From Dehalococcoidia bacterium (GTDB lineage Bacteria; Chloroflexota; Dehalococcoidia; Lucifugimonadales; Lucifugimonadaceae), in the NCBI GenBank assembly GCA_028285005.1, contig JANQQP010000006.1, forward strand, positions 30,110 through 94,109: a DNA stretch of 64,000 bases, written 5' to 3'. Numbering within the stretch: position 1 is the first letter of the stretch; each line of letters opens with the position of its first letter. The notes beneath the pieces are model-generated. The model saw only the letters and a list, made by a program, of their open reading frames with translations, did not search any database and was not told the DNA's origin. Of this stretch, positions 33,882-43,042 are shown one piece after another. A program made the position numbers and the translations under genes.

Positions 33882-36482
33882 TTGTCATCGAAAACAGGCG
33901 TTGAAGACAGGATCACCTCGAAAGGTGGCTCCGTACTAAAACGGAACTCCGCTGTCGAGCCGCGAGGGGTTGTCGGCAAGATCGCTTCCAAGACCACAAG
34001 CTCTCAATTTCGCCGCCAGGCCATTTCCGTCGCACCTGGCATCATCGCGCTAATTGTCACTGCGTTCACGGAGTTCACACCCATCAACCCGGGTGCCAGG
34101 GCCTTTCTCGTGTGGACGCCGTTTGAGCTTACCTTTTCGGGCTCTCTAGTCGTCCTGGGCATGGCGTGGATTAACCGCCAGCAGATGAAGGCGGCGCATC
34201 GAGCCCTGGACGAGAGTAATCGGGCCGAACAGAACCGCAGAGCAATTGCAGCGATCGGCATAGCAGCAAGCTGGGACCTTGATCTCGACCGGCTATATCA
34301 ACGGGTTTCGCAGGACCTGACCTCGATAATCGAGTTCGACCGGCTCACCATCACCAGCGCGTTGCCTACCGGCCGGATGCGCGTTGAGTATGTCCAGGGT
34401 GCTACCGGCGAAGGCTATCCGGCCGGCGCTGTTCTTCCCGAAACACCAGATCAACCTGATGGGCTGTCGGCCGAGTTTGTTGAGAACTACGGCTCGCAGA
34501 TCACCGCAGCTATTCCGGCCTGCAATGGCACGTTGACGATTCGGAGTCGCCGGAAAGAGCTGTACGGTCTGGCTGAGTTAGACCTCTTGAGGCAGGTAGT
34601 CGCTCAGATTTCGCCCGGCGTAGCGAACGCGATCATGTTCCAAGCGACAGAACGCCAGGTGCGCGAACGTACCGTGTTGGCGGAAATCGGACTTGCGGCG
34701 ACTTCGGGTAATAGTCCCAGAGCGATCATTGAAGCCGTCGATGCGTCTCTCAATCAACTGATCGACTACGACCACCTCGGTCTGATCCTGGCTGGCGAGC
34801 AGGATAAGTCGGAGCATCACGGCGTTGTTGAGTACTGGTCTCAGAAGGGTCTCTCCGGTTGGAATGCAGGCGACCAGATCTCATTTGATCCCAGTTCAGC
34901 CACTCAGGGCTCGGTTGTGCAGAGCAAGGGTTCTGAGTTCGCGCTCGCTGGGCAGGCAGACGCCGTCGCGGAAGGAGACCACCGCACGTGGCTAAGCGCG
35001 CCGCTGTTCGTCCAGGAGCAGCTTATTGGCGTCCTGGTAGTGAGTTCGCCCGCTCGGGATGCTCTCGGTGAGGACGAATCTGCGCTGCTGCTCAGCGTCT
35101 CGCTGCAGATCGCTCCAGCAATTCAGAACGCGAATCTGACCGCTGCCCTCGAGCGACGTGCGGACGAACGTCGGATCGTCGCCGCGATTGGACTGGCCGC
35201 GAACAGCGAACTAAATCTTGATGCGATCTACAGACGCCTTGACTCAGAACTTGCGAAGGCGTTGCAGTTTGACCGTATGTCCATCAAATACCTTCACCCA
35301 GACACCGGTCAGCAAGAAATCGTATACACGTCGGGAATCGAAGCGGACGGTCTTAAGGTCGGTGATGTGACAGGTATCCAAAGTCACGATCGCGTCAAAA
35401 CCGATTCGTGTGGGGACGACTGGTCTGCTGCCGATCCCTGGATGAAGTCATTCATCGAGCAAACTGGACTGAAGAGCCGGGCGTCGGCTCCGCTTGGTAC
35501 AGCCCCGAACCTGCTGGGCCGTCTGAATATCGCCAGTTTGGAAGAAGGTCGGTACGACGCTCAGGACGTCGAGCTGCTGGAACGCATCGCGATACAGATA
35601 ACTCCGGCAATCAGGAATGCTCGGATGATCGCCGCTGAACGCGACCTACGCGAGACGCTGGACCGGCAGAACAGGGAACTGTATGAGGCAAATAACGCCC
35701 GCAAACAGTTTCTGTCGACCGTATCTCACGAACTGAAGACTCCTCTGACCATCATCGCCGGCTTCGTCGACCTGCTTGCAACTCCCGGTGAGATGGATGA
35801 CGAACAGGAACGGCAGGAGACGCTTGGGATCATCCGACGCAACGCTGAACATCTCGATGTCCTGATAAATGACATCCTGGACATTTCTCGGCTCGACGCA
35901 GGCACGTTCAAGATCAACCCACAACCGTTCTCTATGAGTGAACTGGTCTCTGATCTTGATGCCAGCTTCCAGTCGCTATTGCGCACAAAGGCCCAGACGC
36001 TCGTCGTTGACATCGGCGAAGATGAACTATGGATCAACGCGGACAGGTCGAGGATTGGGCAGGTCATCACGAATCTGCTGAGCAATGCGTCCAAGTATTC
36101 ACCTGAGAAGACTGAGGTGATGCTGAGCTGTCACGTTGATGGACAGAGATTGCGTGTGGCTGTAGCTGACCAGGGCCAGGGTATGACTGAAGAGGAGCAG
36201 AAGGGCCTGTTCACAGCTTTCTTCAGAGCGGACAACGAGACAACCAGGTCCGTTCCAGGCACGGGACTGGGCCTTGTGATAGCCAAATCGATAACCGAGT
36301 TGCATGGCGGTGAGATCCGTCTCAGCAGCGAAGTTGGAAAAGGGACGACGATTGAGTTCTGGCTGCCTGATCTGACGACCAAAGAGGCAGCACTGGCTGA
36401 AACGCCGGAGCAGGAGACCTTTGGCGGCTCCCGCCTGTGGCCAGATGGACCGCCAGAAGACATCGGCCTGGGAGCCGACTAA
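33882..36482 (+). CDS. Membrane-associated sensor histidine kinase with three GAF domains
   Basis: An 866-residue kinase. Two spans near residues 48-65 and 75-96 are followed by a short coil. Three GAF domains lie at about 115-265, 270-420 and 425-590. The first and third share RR-AIAAIGIAASWDLDLD / RRIVAAIGLAANSELNLD, so they look like an internal duplication. After a coiled coil, HisKA has the phospho-acceptor His at about residue 616 in STVSHELKTPLT. HATPase_c has TNLLSNASKYS (N box), VADQGQGMTEEE and GTGLGLVI. All catalytic boxes are intact. The start is TTG. The receiver gene lies 50 bases downstream. Ligand unknown. Confidence 0.92.
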   Translation: MSSKTGVEDRITSKGGSVLKRNSAVEPRGVVGKIASKTTSSQFRRQAISVAPGIIALIVTAFTEFTPINPGARAFLVWTPFELTFSGSLVVLGMAWINRQQMKAAHRALDESNRAEQNRRAIAAIGIAASWDLDLDRLYQRVSQDLTSIIEFDRLTITSALPTGRMRVEYVQGATGEGYPAGAVLPETPDQPDGLSAEFVENYGSQITAAIPACNGTLTIRSRRKELYGLAELDLLRQVVAQISPGVANAIMFQATERQVRERTVLAEIGLAATSGNSPRAIIEAVDASLNQLIDYDHLGLILAGEQDKSEHHGVVEYWSQKGLSGWNAGDQISFDPSSATQGSVVQSKGSEFALAGQADAVAEGDHRTWLSAPLFVQEQLIGVLVVSSPARDALGEDESALLLSVSLQIAPAIQNANLTAALERRADERRIVAAIGLAANSELNLDAIYRRLDSELAKALQFDRMSIKYLHPDTGQQEIVYTSGIEADGLKVGDVTGIQSHDRVKTDSCGDDWSAADPWMKSFIEQTGLKSRASAPLGTAPNLLGRLNIASLEEGRYDAQDVELLERIAIQITPAIRNARMIAAERDLRETLDRQNRELYEANNARKQFLSTVSHELKTPLTIIAGFVDLLATPGEMDDEQERQETLGIIRRNAEHLDVLINDILDISRLDAGTFKINPQPFSMSELVSDLDASFQSLLRTKAQTLVVDIGEDELWINADRSRIGQVITNLLSNASKYSPEKTEVMLSCHVDGQRLRVAVADQGQGMTEEEQKGLFTAFFRADNETTRSVPGTGLGLVIAKSITELHGGEIRLSSEVGKGTTIEFWLPDLTTKEAALAETPEQETFGGSRLWPDGPPEDIGLGAD

Positions 36483-36532
36483 CCAACTTGCCGAGGGCGC
36501 TGATTACGGGCCCATGGCACGGAGAAGTCGAC

Positions 36533-37033
36533 ATGACGAAGATCCTGATAGTGGATGACAGCGCAGACATCCGGCTGCTTCTGAGCCGATCGCTCAAAAG
36601 CCTCGGTTACGAGGTATTCCAGGCGACGGATGGCAGCGAGGTGATGGCCGCAGTCCAGTCCTACGAGCCGGACCTGGTCCTGCTCGATGTCTCGATGCCC
36701 AAAGTCGACGGTTTCACGGCGCTCGGTCAGCTGAAGAATGACCCCCGGACAAAGATGATTCCAGTCATCATGATCACTGCGAAAGGCCACCCCGACGATC
36801 TCGACACGGCTCGCAACCTCGGTGCTCTCGACTACGTAAACAAGCCGTGGAGCAACGGCGAGGTTGAACTCAGGGTCCAGTGGGCTGTCACGGCGCGGCA
36901 GCAGCAACTGGCGGCGCTGGAGCAACGTAAGGCCAAGGCTCAGGCCGCGAGTGAACCCGACCTGGATGAGCTCGAGCGGCAGGCAGCGGAGGAAGAGGAC
37001 AGCTCCTCCGGCCGCGACAGAATGGCCAGCTAG
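36533..37033 (+). CDS. Stand-alone response regulator with charged C-terminal tail
   Basis: A 166-residue CheY-like receiver. ILIVDDSADIRLLL supplies the acidic pair, LVLLDVSMPKVDG the phospho-Asp at about residue 52, IMITAKG the Thr switch and YVNKPWS the Lys. After the receiver comes WSNGEVELRVQWA and about 45 residues of Gln/Glu/Ala-rich coil without any DNA-binding or enzymatic output domain. The track ORF begins at 36437 inside the kinase gene; the ATG at 36533 with GGAG eight bases upstream is the start. It is presumably phosphorylated by the kinase encoded just upstream. Confidence 0.93.
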   Translation: MTKILIVDDSADIRLLLSRSLKSLGYEVFQATDGSEVMAAVQSYEPDLVLLDVSMPKVDGFTALGQLKNDPRTKMIPVIMITAKGHPDDLDTARNLGALDYVNKPWSNGEVELRVQWAVTARQQQLAALEQRKAKAQAASEPDLDELERQAAEEEDSSSGRDRMAS

Positions 37034-37158
37034 CGGCCAGGCTTCATTAGTTCGACGACTAACCAGCTCGACCTTCTCTGCGCGAGATCGACTTCAGACC
37101 CTCACTACCTGGTTCCTCGCGTAAACGGCACCCAAGAAGCGGCTGAAATTCTCATTCG

Positions 37159-37187
37159 TTGACACCCGCCTTCACCGGTGCCAGCAT
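37159..37187 (+). promoter_or_regulatory. Possible promoter of the aldehyde dehydrogenase gene
   Basis: TTGACA followed by 17 bases and CAGCAT. The -35 box is perfect but the -10 box matches only three of six. It lies about 110 bases before the aldehyde dehydrogenase start, in a 267-base gap in which nothing else is recognisable. Confidence 0.35.
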
Positions 37188-37300
37188 TGACCTCCCGATG
37201 CGGAGACGCTGTCGCACTGAGTGACCATCCGGCCGCGTTCGGGACCAATTCTCGTTACACACGCGGCGCGCACAGGCGCCATTGACCAGGGAGCGGCTTA

Positions 37301-38761
37301 ATGGCGACTACCTACCAGAACTTCATAAACGGCAACTGGACCGATGGCCAGACCGGCGAAACTGCGTCCAGCACCAACCCGGCGAATCTCGGCGATGTTG
37401 TCGGTGAATTTCAGAAGTCGAACGCCGCCGACGCAAGCTCGGCAATCGCTGCTGCGCACGCCGCAAAGTCCAGGTGGGGCGAGACATCAGGCGTAGTCCG
37501 CGGGCAGTACCTGATGAAGGCAGCCGGATACCTCGAAGCCAACGCAGAGGAGTTCGCGCAGGCGATCACCCGTGAAGCAGGAAAGGCGATTCTCGAGTCT
37601 CGCGGCGAGGTTGGCCGGGCTATCGCACTGCTCCAGTACTACGGAGTCGACAGTTCGAACCCCGTTGGAACCGTGGTTCCTTCTATCAACCCGAACATAT
37701 TGCTCTACACCAACAGGGTTCCTCTCGGAGTCGTAAGCCTCATCACGCCCTGGAACTTCCCGCTTGCCATCCCGATCTGGAAGATGGCTCCGGCTCTTGC
37801 TTACGGCAACACGATCGTTCTCAAGCCAGCATCGGCCGCACCGATGGTTTCGACGCTGATCGCACGAATGTGGGCAGAAGTCGGGCTGCCTGAGGGTGTC
37901 TTCAACCTTGTTACGGGGTCCGGCGGCGCAGTTGGCAATGAACTGGTGTCGAATCCCGCTGTCGACGCTGTCTCATTCACCGGCTCGACCAAGGTCGGCT
38001 ATGGAATTGCTGTGGAGTCGGCCAAGAACGGGAACCGCTATCAACTGGAGATGGGCGGTAAGAACCCGGTGATTGTGCTGCCCGATGCCGATCTTGAGCA
38101 GGCCGCCGAAATTACTGTCGCTGGTGCCATGAAGTACTCAGGGCAGAAGTGCACTGCTACTTCAAGGGCGATCGTGGTCGGCGGAATCATCGAGGACTTT
38201 ACGAACCTCGTCGTGGACAAGACACGAGCGCTTAAGATCGGCCCTGGCGTTGAGGAGGACTCGATCATCGTGCCTGTGATCGACGAAGCATCGAGGTCGA
38301 ACATCAAGTCGGCGGTTGAGCAGGGCGTGAAGGATGGCGGAAACATCCTTGCGGGCGGCGGAGTGCCATCTCACAACGGTTTTGAGGCCGGCACGTTCGT
38401 CGAGCCGACGGTGATCACGAAGGTTGCGCCGGATGCGTTCGTGGCGTGCGAAGAGATATTCGGTCCGGTGCTGTCGATCATCCCCGCACGTGACTACGAA
38501 GAGGCACTTCAGATCGCTAACGGTGTTGAGTACGGCCTGAGCGCCGGCGTCTTCACCAGGAACCTGAACTCAGCGTTGGACTTCGCAAACCGGATTGAGG
38601 CCGGCATCGTGAAGATCAATGGCGAGACGGCCGGTGTAGAGCCCCAGGTGCCGTTTGGCGGCATGAAGGCTTCTTCAACGGGCAACCGAGAACAGGGGAA
38701 GGCAGCCATCGAGTTCTTCACGCAGATGAAGACGATCTACATGGACCGGTCTGCTACATAG
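37301..38761 (+). CDS. Aldehyde dehydrogenase, alpha-ketoglutaric semialdehyde dehydrogenase-like
   Basis: A 486-residue NAD(P)-dependent aldehyde dehydrogenase. The cofactor site is FTGSTKVGYGIA, the catalytic Glu is in ELEMGGKNPVIV-type LEMGGKNP and the catalytic Cys in SGQKCTATSRAIV. The C-terminal INGETAGVEPQVPFGGMKASSTGNREQG is characteristic of the YcbD/GucD/KGSADH group, which oxidises 2-oxoglutarate semialdehyde in hexuronate, aldarate or hydroxyproline breakdown. No other gene of such a pathway is adjacent, so the substrate is inferred by similarity only. GGGAG eight bases before the ATG supports the start. A strong terminator follows. Confidence 0.88.
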   Translation: MATTYQNFINGNWTDGQTGETASSTNPANLGDVVGEFQKSNAADASSAIAAAHAAKSRWGETSGVVRGQYLMKAAGYLEANAEEFAQAITREAGKAILESRGEVGRAIALLQYYGVDSSNPVGTVVPSINPNILLYTNRVPLGVVSLITPWNFPLAIPIWKMAPALAYGNTIVLKPASAAPMVSTLIARMWAEVGLPEGVFNLVTGSGGAVGNELVSNPAVDAVSFTGSTKVGYGIAVESAKNGNRYQLEMGGKNPVIVLPDADLEQAAEITVAGAMKYSGQKCTATSRAIVVGGIIEDFTNLVVDKTRALKIGPGVEEDSIIVPVIDEASRSNIKSAVEQGVKDGGNILAGGGVPSHNGFEAGTFVEPTVITKVAPDAFVACEEIFGPVLSIIPARDYEEALQIANGVEYGLSAGVFTRNLNSALDFANRIEAGIVKINGETAGVEPQVPFGGMKASSTGNREQGKAAIEFFTQMKTIYMDRSAT

Positions 38762-38787
38762 CGGATCAAACCTTCGCACCCGAACGA

Positions 38788-38817
38788 GAAAGCGCCCGGC
38801 ATGTGCCGGGCGCTTTC
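38788..38817. terminator. Bidirectional terminator after aldehyde dehydrogenase and SDR genes
   Basis: GAAAGCGCCCGGCA / TGCCGGGCGCTTTC, a perfect 14-bp inverted repeat with almost no loop (ATGT when the last pair opens). The A/T-rich ends serve both strands between the convergent genes. Confidence 0.83.
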
Positions 38818-38841
38818 AGTTTGACGAGCAGGAAACCGTCG

Positions 38842-39759
38842 TTAGCTCGTCGCCACCGGAGTCTTAAGCATCCGCGCTGCACCGATACCGGTCAGCAGCT
38901 CACGCTGTCGGACCGCGTAGGGATCTTCGCCCTCAGCAACTGTCGGCGCTGCGAATACCCGTCCGGCAACTGTGCGAAGCGGTCGTTCACCAGCAGGCAT
39001 CTCAGCCAGCGCCGTGATCGTGTCAGCAACAACCTGAGGGTCGTCGGCATCGGGGCCGCTAAGCATCTCGCCCATTCCCTCGCCGAACTTCTGCAGGATG
39101 TCCATGCTCGGCGCGTATCCGGCCATGGCCTCCTTGTCACCTGGCTCGACCATCTTGTTGATGATCGGAGTCGGGAACGCTCCGGGCTCGACGATCGCGA
39201 CATCGATGTTCTGATCGGCCAGCTCGAAGCTGTACGCCTCTGACAGCGCTTCGAGGGCGTGCTTCGAGGCTGCGTAGTGGCCCATGAACGGCATCGAGAT
39301 CTTCCCCGCCGTCGAGGTCACGTTTACGATCAGTCCGCTCTTCTGGCGGCGCATGTGGGGCAGAACGGCTCTGCTCACGCGATGCGGCCCCACGTAGTTC
39401 TGATCAAACTGCTGGATCACCTGCTGCACGGTGAAGCTCTCGGCCGGGCCCATTCCGCCGCCACCTGCGTTGTTGACGACCACGTCGATCCTTCCGGCGT
39501 CGGAGACTATTGCGTGGACCGCTGCGTCGACGGAGGCGTCGTCTGTGACGTCCAGCTCGACGACATGAAGATCGATGTCCTCAGTCTTCGCAAGCTCCAG
39601 AATCTCAGAGGCAGCCCGACTGTTCCTGCCGTCGACGTTTCGCATAGAAGCGAAGACACAGTAGCCTCGGCGGGCCAGTGTCTCAGCCGTCAGTCGTCCA
39701 AATCCCGAACTTGCGCCCGTGACGAGCGCCACTTTCTTGTCTGTGGTTGTTTCAGTCAT
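38842..39759 (-). CDS. Short-chain dehydrogenase/reductase (SDR)
   Basis: A 305-residue classical SDR. TGASSGFGRLTA is the dinucleotide-binding Gly motif, DVTDDASV the adenine contact and VNNAGGGGMG the NAG motif. The catalytic Ser lies in NVTSTAGKISM with the YAASKHALEA active-site pair. The Arg in FASMRN after strand two suggests NADP use. The C-terminus is longer than the basic 250-residue form. Substrate unknown. It lies downstream of the MFS gene on the same strand with a 146-base gap, so co-regulation with the TetR/MFS unit is possible but not shown. Confidence 0.92.
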   Translation of the reverse strand: MTETTTDKKVALVTGASSGFGRLTAETLARRGYCVFASMRNVDGRNSRAASEILELAKTEDIDLHVVELDVTDDASVDAAVHAIVSDAGRIDVVVNNAGGGGMGPAESFTVQQVIQQFDQNYVGPHRVSRAVLPHMRRQKSGLIVNVTSTAGKISMPFMGHYAASKHALEALSEAYSFELADQNIDVAIVEPGAFPTPIINKMVEPGDKEAMAGYAPSMDILQKFGEGMGEMLSGPDADDPQVVADTITALAEMPAGERPLRTVAGRVFAAPTVAEGEDPYAVRQRELLTGIGAARMLKTPVATS

Positions 39760-39905
39760 TCGAATCGATTCCTCAATTAGTTTTGCCAGGCGATTTGGGC
39801 CTGAATCTCTAGAACTCGAGCGGCCTTAATCGGTTGTGAATGCTCCACCTCCGCACAGTTGATTTGGGTAGCCCGGGCCACAGGAGTCCTGCGGCCCGGG
39901 AATCG

Positions 39906-41573
39906 CTAGTCCGCCCTCGCGGGCGAGACCGCCGGTGCGACGGGAACAAACTCGGGGGAGGCATCGCCGATGCCGGAGTCCGGGTCTGCAACCTCAAACT
40001 CCTCCGCCTGCTGCTCCCTGATCTTGTTCGGCAGGACTGTCACGGCAATCACCAGCGCCAGGCCGATGAAGGCAGCCGATGCGATGTAGCCAACGCTCAT
40101 TGCGTCCACGAATGAACGGTTTGCAGCGTCAACCACCGTCGCAGCGACGTCCGCGGGCAAGTTCTGCGCCACCGCACCCACAGCTCCGATGCTGTCTCCG
40201 ACGACTTCTGCCAGACCTTCTGGCACAACGTCACGAACGGCGTCCGTAACTCTCGAGCGGTACACGCCCGTGACGATGCTGCCGATCACTGCGACACCCA
40301 AAGCAAAGCCCAATTCACGTGAGGTGTCATTCATCGCAGAGCCGACACCCGCGTCGTCGACGGGCACCGAAGCCATGATCGAATCGGTAAGCGCGGTCAT
40401 GATCATTCCTGCGCCGAGGCCAAACAGAGCGAGGCCGAGCGCCGGAATGAAGTAACCGCTATCAACTTCCAACTGGGTGAAGACGCCCATGCCGCCCATG
40501 ATGATCAGAGAAGCGATCACCGAGATGGTGCGCGGACCGAGCCGGGCTTCGGTCTTGCTAGCGAACGCTGCGCCGATCATCATCGTGCCGGCGACCGGCA
40601 TGATGGCGAGCCCGGCATAGAGCGCACTTTCGCCCTGGACCAGTTGGAAGTACTGAGTGAGGAAGAAGAAGACGCCGATCATCGCCAGCATCAGCAGCAT
40701 GATGACCAGGAATGAGCCTGTGAAGTCACGCCGCTTGAAGTAGTGCAGCGGAAGCATCGGGTGCGGGCTCCTGATCTGCACCACCGTGAATGCGACTAGC
40801 AGCAAGCTGCCGACGACAAACGAAGCGATGATTGGAGCGGTTGTCCAACCGTCCTCTCCTCCCTGAATGATTCCGTAGACGACGCCGAGAAGTCCGGTCG
40901 TGACCAGCACGGCGCCAGGGATGTCCAGCGGTTGCTTACGGCTGTCGCGGGATTCCGGCACGAACTGCAAGCCCGCTATCGCCAGTGTTACGACGGGAGC
41001 GTGCAGCCAGAAGACCGCGGACCAGTCAATCTGGTCAACGAGGAATCCTCCAGTTGCCGGTCCGACGACGATTCCCAGCGAGCCGACGGCGGTCCATACA
41101 GCGATGGCGCGTGCCCGCTCTCCTCTGGGGAAGACGTCGGTGATGATCGACAGGGTGGCCGGCAGAACAAATGCAGCACCGACGCCCTGCACTCCTCGCA
41201 TGATGATCAGTGTTTCGGAGTTAGCTGCCAGCGCTCCGCCAACGGCTCCAAGGCCGAACACGACCATTCCCGCTGCCAGTGTGCGCTTTCTTCCGTACCT
41301 GTCGCCGATGGTCCCGCCGAGAAGCAGTAGACCTGCCAGCAGTAGTGAGTAGGAGTTGACTACCCACTGCAGAACGGAGTTTGTCGCCTCGAAGTCACGA
41401 GCGATCGCTGGAAGGGCCGTGTTCACCACGGTTCCGTCCAGGAAGATCATGAAGGTCGACAGCGACATAACAGCCAACACCAGGTTCTTCCTGACGTTTC
41501 TGCCGGAGGTGCCGTTGTTTGGTGTATCGATAGTTGTGGTGCTCATTTCCTCTTCCGTGATTGCCAACTCCAC
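39906..41573 (-). CDS. MFS multidrug transporter, DHA2 (EmrB/QacA) family
   Basis: A 555-residue, about 14-span transporter. FMIFLDGTVVNTALPAIARDF is the DHA2 hallmark in span 1. GGTIGDRYGRKRTLA is motif A, and the antiporter-type motif C region follows in span 5 (VGSLGIVVGPATGGFLVDQ). A long loop before the last span (about 460-520) is rich in Val/Ala. It probably exports toxic organic compounds in exchange for protons. The TetR gene lies 135 bases upstream on the same strand, and an operator-like sequence shared with the TetR gene sits 38 bases before the start codon, so the pump is very likely controlled by that regulator. Confidence 0.93.
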   Translation of the reverse strand: MELAITEEEMSTTTIDTPNNGTSGRNVRKNLVLAVMSLSTFMIFLDGTVVNTALPAIARDFEATNSVLQWVVNSYSLLLAGLLLLGGTIGDRYGRKRTLAAGMVVFGLGAVGGALAANSETLIIMRGVQGVGAAFVLPATLSIITDVFPRGERARAIAVWTAVGSLGIVVGPATGGFLVDQIDWSAVFWLHAPVVTLAIAGLQFVPESRDSRKQPLDIPGAVLVTTGLLGVVYGIIQGGEDGWTTAPIIASFVVGSLLLVAFTVVQIRSPHPMLPLHYFKRRDFTGSFLVIMLLMLAMIGVFFFLTQYFQLVQGESALYAGLAIMPVAGTMMIGAAFASKTEARLGPRTISVIASLIIMGGMGVFTQLEVDSGYFIPALGLALFGLGAGMIMTALTDSIMASVPVDDAGVGSAMNDTSRELGFALGVAVIGSIVTGVYRSRVTDAVRDVVPEGLAEVVGDSIGAVGAVAQNLPADVAATVVDAANRSFVDAMSVGYIASAAFIGLALVIAVTVLPNKIREQQAEEFEVADPDSGIGDASPEFVPVAPAVSPARAD

Positions 41574-41610
41574 CTGAGCGGAGTTCCTGACTGACCCGCC
41601 AGCTTAATTA

Positions 41611-41636
41611 AACCGGCCAGCCGCCCTTTTTAAGTT
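41611..41636 (-). promoter_or_regulatory. Operator-like repeat upstream of the MFS gene (copy 1)
   Basis: AACCGGCCAGCCGCCCTTTTTAAGTT, which is nearly identical in sequence and orientation to 42371-42395 before the TetR gene. The core is a CGG-type inverted repeat (CCGG-N4-CCGG in the better copy), typical of TetR-family sites. It lies 38-63 bases before the MFS start codon. Confidence 0.65.
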
Positions 41637-41708
41637 CAAAATTCGTTCTTTACCATCCTGAATCTGTCTAACGATTGGATCGTGAAGGTCCCGGCTAAGC
41701 TGCGCTAG

Positions 41709-42344
41709 CTATTCGGCGTCTTCTCCGCCTGAGTCGCCGCCCGTCCAGAACCCGCCTGTAAACAGCGCCTCGGCCACCTCAACCGCCGCCTCGATGTCAT
41801 GGGTGTCCGGATCCCACGCGAGTTGAGCGGTCGCGCCGATCATGATCGAAGCCATGACGAAGATGACCGCTTCCGGGTCCAGGTCCGGGTTCACATCACC
41901 GGCTTGCTGGCTCTGGCGAATCATCTCTGGCATCGTCTCGCGCCAGGGCTTGAACAGAGCCCGTTGGCTGTTGAGAACCCGCTCGTTCAGCAGTGCCTCT
42001 GCCCAGAGGAACATAGCCACGCGTGTGTCGATGTTTCCTGGTGTGCGAAGGTTCCGCTTCATCCCTTTATCGAGCGTGCGGAGCCACAGCGGCAGGTCCG
42101 GGCGGTTCTCCTTGAGCCCTTCAAAGAGCTGCTCATCCTCTTCGAGAGACTGCTCTCGCAGAGCTTCGATGATGTCCTCTTTGCTCTTGAAGTAGTGGTA
42201 AACCGCTCCGCGCGAAAGGTCCGCTTCCAGCCGGATGTCATCAAGAGAGGTTCCGTGTATGCCTGAGCGCGCAAAGCACTGCACTGCCGCGTCGATGATC
42301 TGCTGACGCCTGGCTTCGAGGTGCTCTTCACTGACCTTTGGCAT
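41709..42344 (-). CDS. TetR/AcrR-family transcriptional regulator
   Basis: A 211-residue repressor. The helix-turn-helix is complete at about residues 15-62: AVQCFARSGIHGTSLDDIRLEADLSRGAVYHYFKSKEDII. The C-terminal ligand domain begins near residue 80. It includes LRTPGNIDTRVAMFLWAEALLNERV and a long polar loop before the last helix, and the protein ends in an acidic tail. It probably binds the two matching operator-like sequences at 42371-42395 (own gene) and 41611-41636 (MFS gene), repressing both until an effector, possibly the pump substrate, binds. It is divergent from the GNAT gene. Confidence 0.93.
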   Translation of the reverse strand: MPKVSEEHLEARRQQIIDAAVQCFARSGIHGTSLDDIRLEADLSRGAVYHYFKSKEDIIEALREQSLEEDEQLFEGLKENRPDLPLWLRTLDKGMKRNLRTPGNIDTRVAMFLWAEALLNERVLNSQRALFKPWRETMPEMIRQSQQAGDVNPDLDPEAVIFVMASIMIGATAQLAWDPDTHDIEAAVEVAEALFTGGFWTGGDSGGEDAE

Positions 42345-42370
42345 AGTCGAACTGACTCCCGAATCAACAA

Positions 42371-42395
42371 AACCGGCTGACCGGCCTTTTTAGTT
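42371..42395 (-). promoter_or_regulatory. Operator-like repeat upstream of the TetR gene (copy 2)
   Basis: AACCGGCTGACCGGCCTTTTTAGTT, containing CCGG-CTGA-CCGG flanked by A/T runs. It matches 41611-41636 in all but about five positions. It lies 27-51 bases before the TetR start codon and also within reach of the divergent GNAT gene. Confidence 0.65.
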
Positions 42396-42487
42396 ACGGG
42401 AAGTATGATGCACGAATTCTCGGAGGGATGCAAGCCGCAATTTTCGGTATTCTGAAGCGACTTCACCAGTATGTCCGGCGGGACTCA

Positions 42488-43042
42488 ATGGAACCTCGAA
42501 AACAACAGCTTGAAATGGTTCGATACGGCAATCAGCCGATGACTGTGCCTCCAGTCGCCCCGGGATACAGCATTCGCCAATACGAGGAGCGAGACCGGGC
42601 CTCTTACTGGATGCTGTTCCGAGAGGTGTTCGAGAAGGAAAGCAGGCTGGATAGGCTGCACACGGCCAGCCTACCGGGCGGTTTTCACGTGATAGTCGAA
42701 GACGCCACTCAGGATGTTGTCGCCACCGCGGCTGCAGCTGAGTTCGAACGTGATGGGCACGAGGAACCGGGAAGCCTTCAATGGGTGATGACAGACCCGC
42801 TTCATCTCGGGCGAGGACTCGGAAGAGTGGTGATCGCCGCCGCGACCGCGACGCTTGTCGACGCCGGCTACAAGCGCGTCTACCTGAGCACCGATGACCC
42901 GCGACTGCCCGCGATCTACCTCTACCTTGAACTTGGCTGGAAGCCTCTACTTCACGCAGCTGACATGAAGGAACGATGGCTGAATGTGTACCGGCAGCTC
43001 AACCGCGAGCCGGGACCAGATGAGTTCGTTGAGGTGAGTTAG
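42488..43042 (+). CDS. GNAT-family N-acetyltransferase
   Basis: A protein of about 184 residues with the GNAT fold. The acetyl-CoA P-loop is seen as HLGRGLGRVVIAAATATLVDAGYKRVYL, a variant of the Q/RxxGxG/A motif. The C-terminal strand YLYLELGWKPLL is typical of motif B. The acceptor substrate is unknown. The track ORF opens at 42428, but the GGAGG there abuts the ATG; 42488 is chosen, and 42512 is also possible. It is divergent from the TetR gene and shares its operator region. Its end overlaps the LLM oxidoreductase stop by four bases. Confidence 0.82.
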   Translation: MEPRKQQLEMVRYGNQPMTVPPVAPGYSIRQYEERDRASYWMLFREVFEKESRLDRLHTASLPGGFHVIVEDATQDVVATAAAAEFERDGHEEPGSLQWVMTDPLHLGRGLGRVVIAAATATLVDAGYKRVYLSTDDPRLPAIYLYLELGWKPLLHAADMKERWLNVYRQLNREPGPDEFVEVS

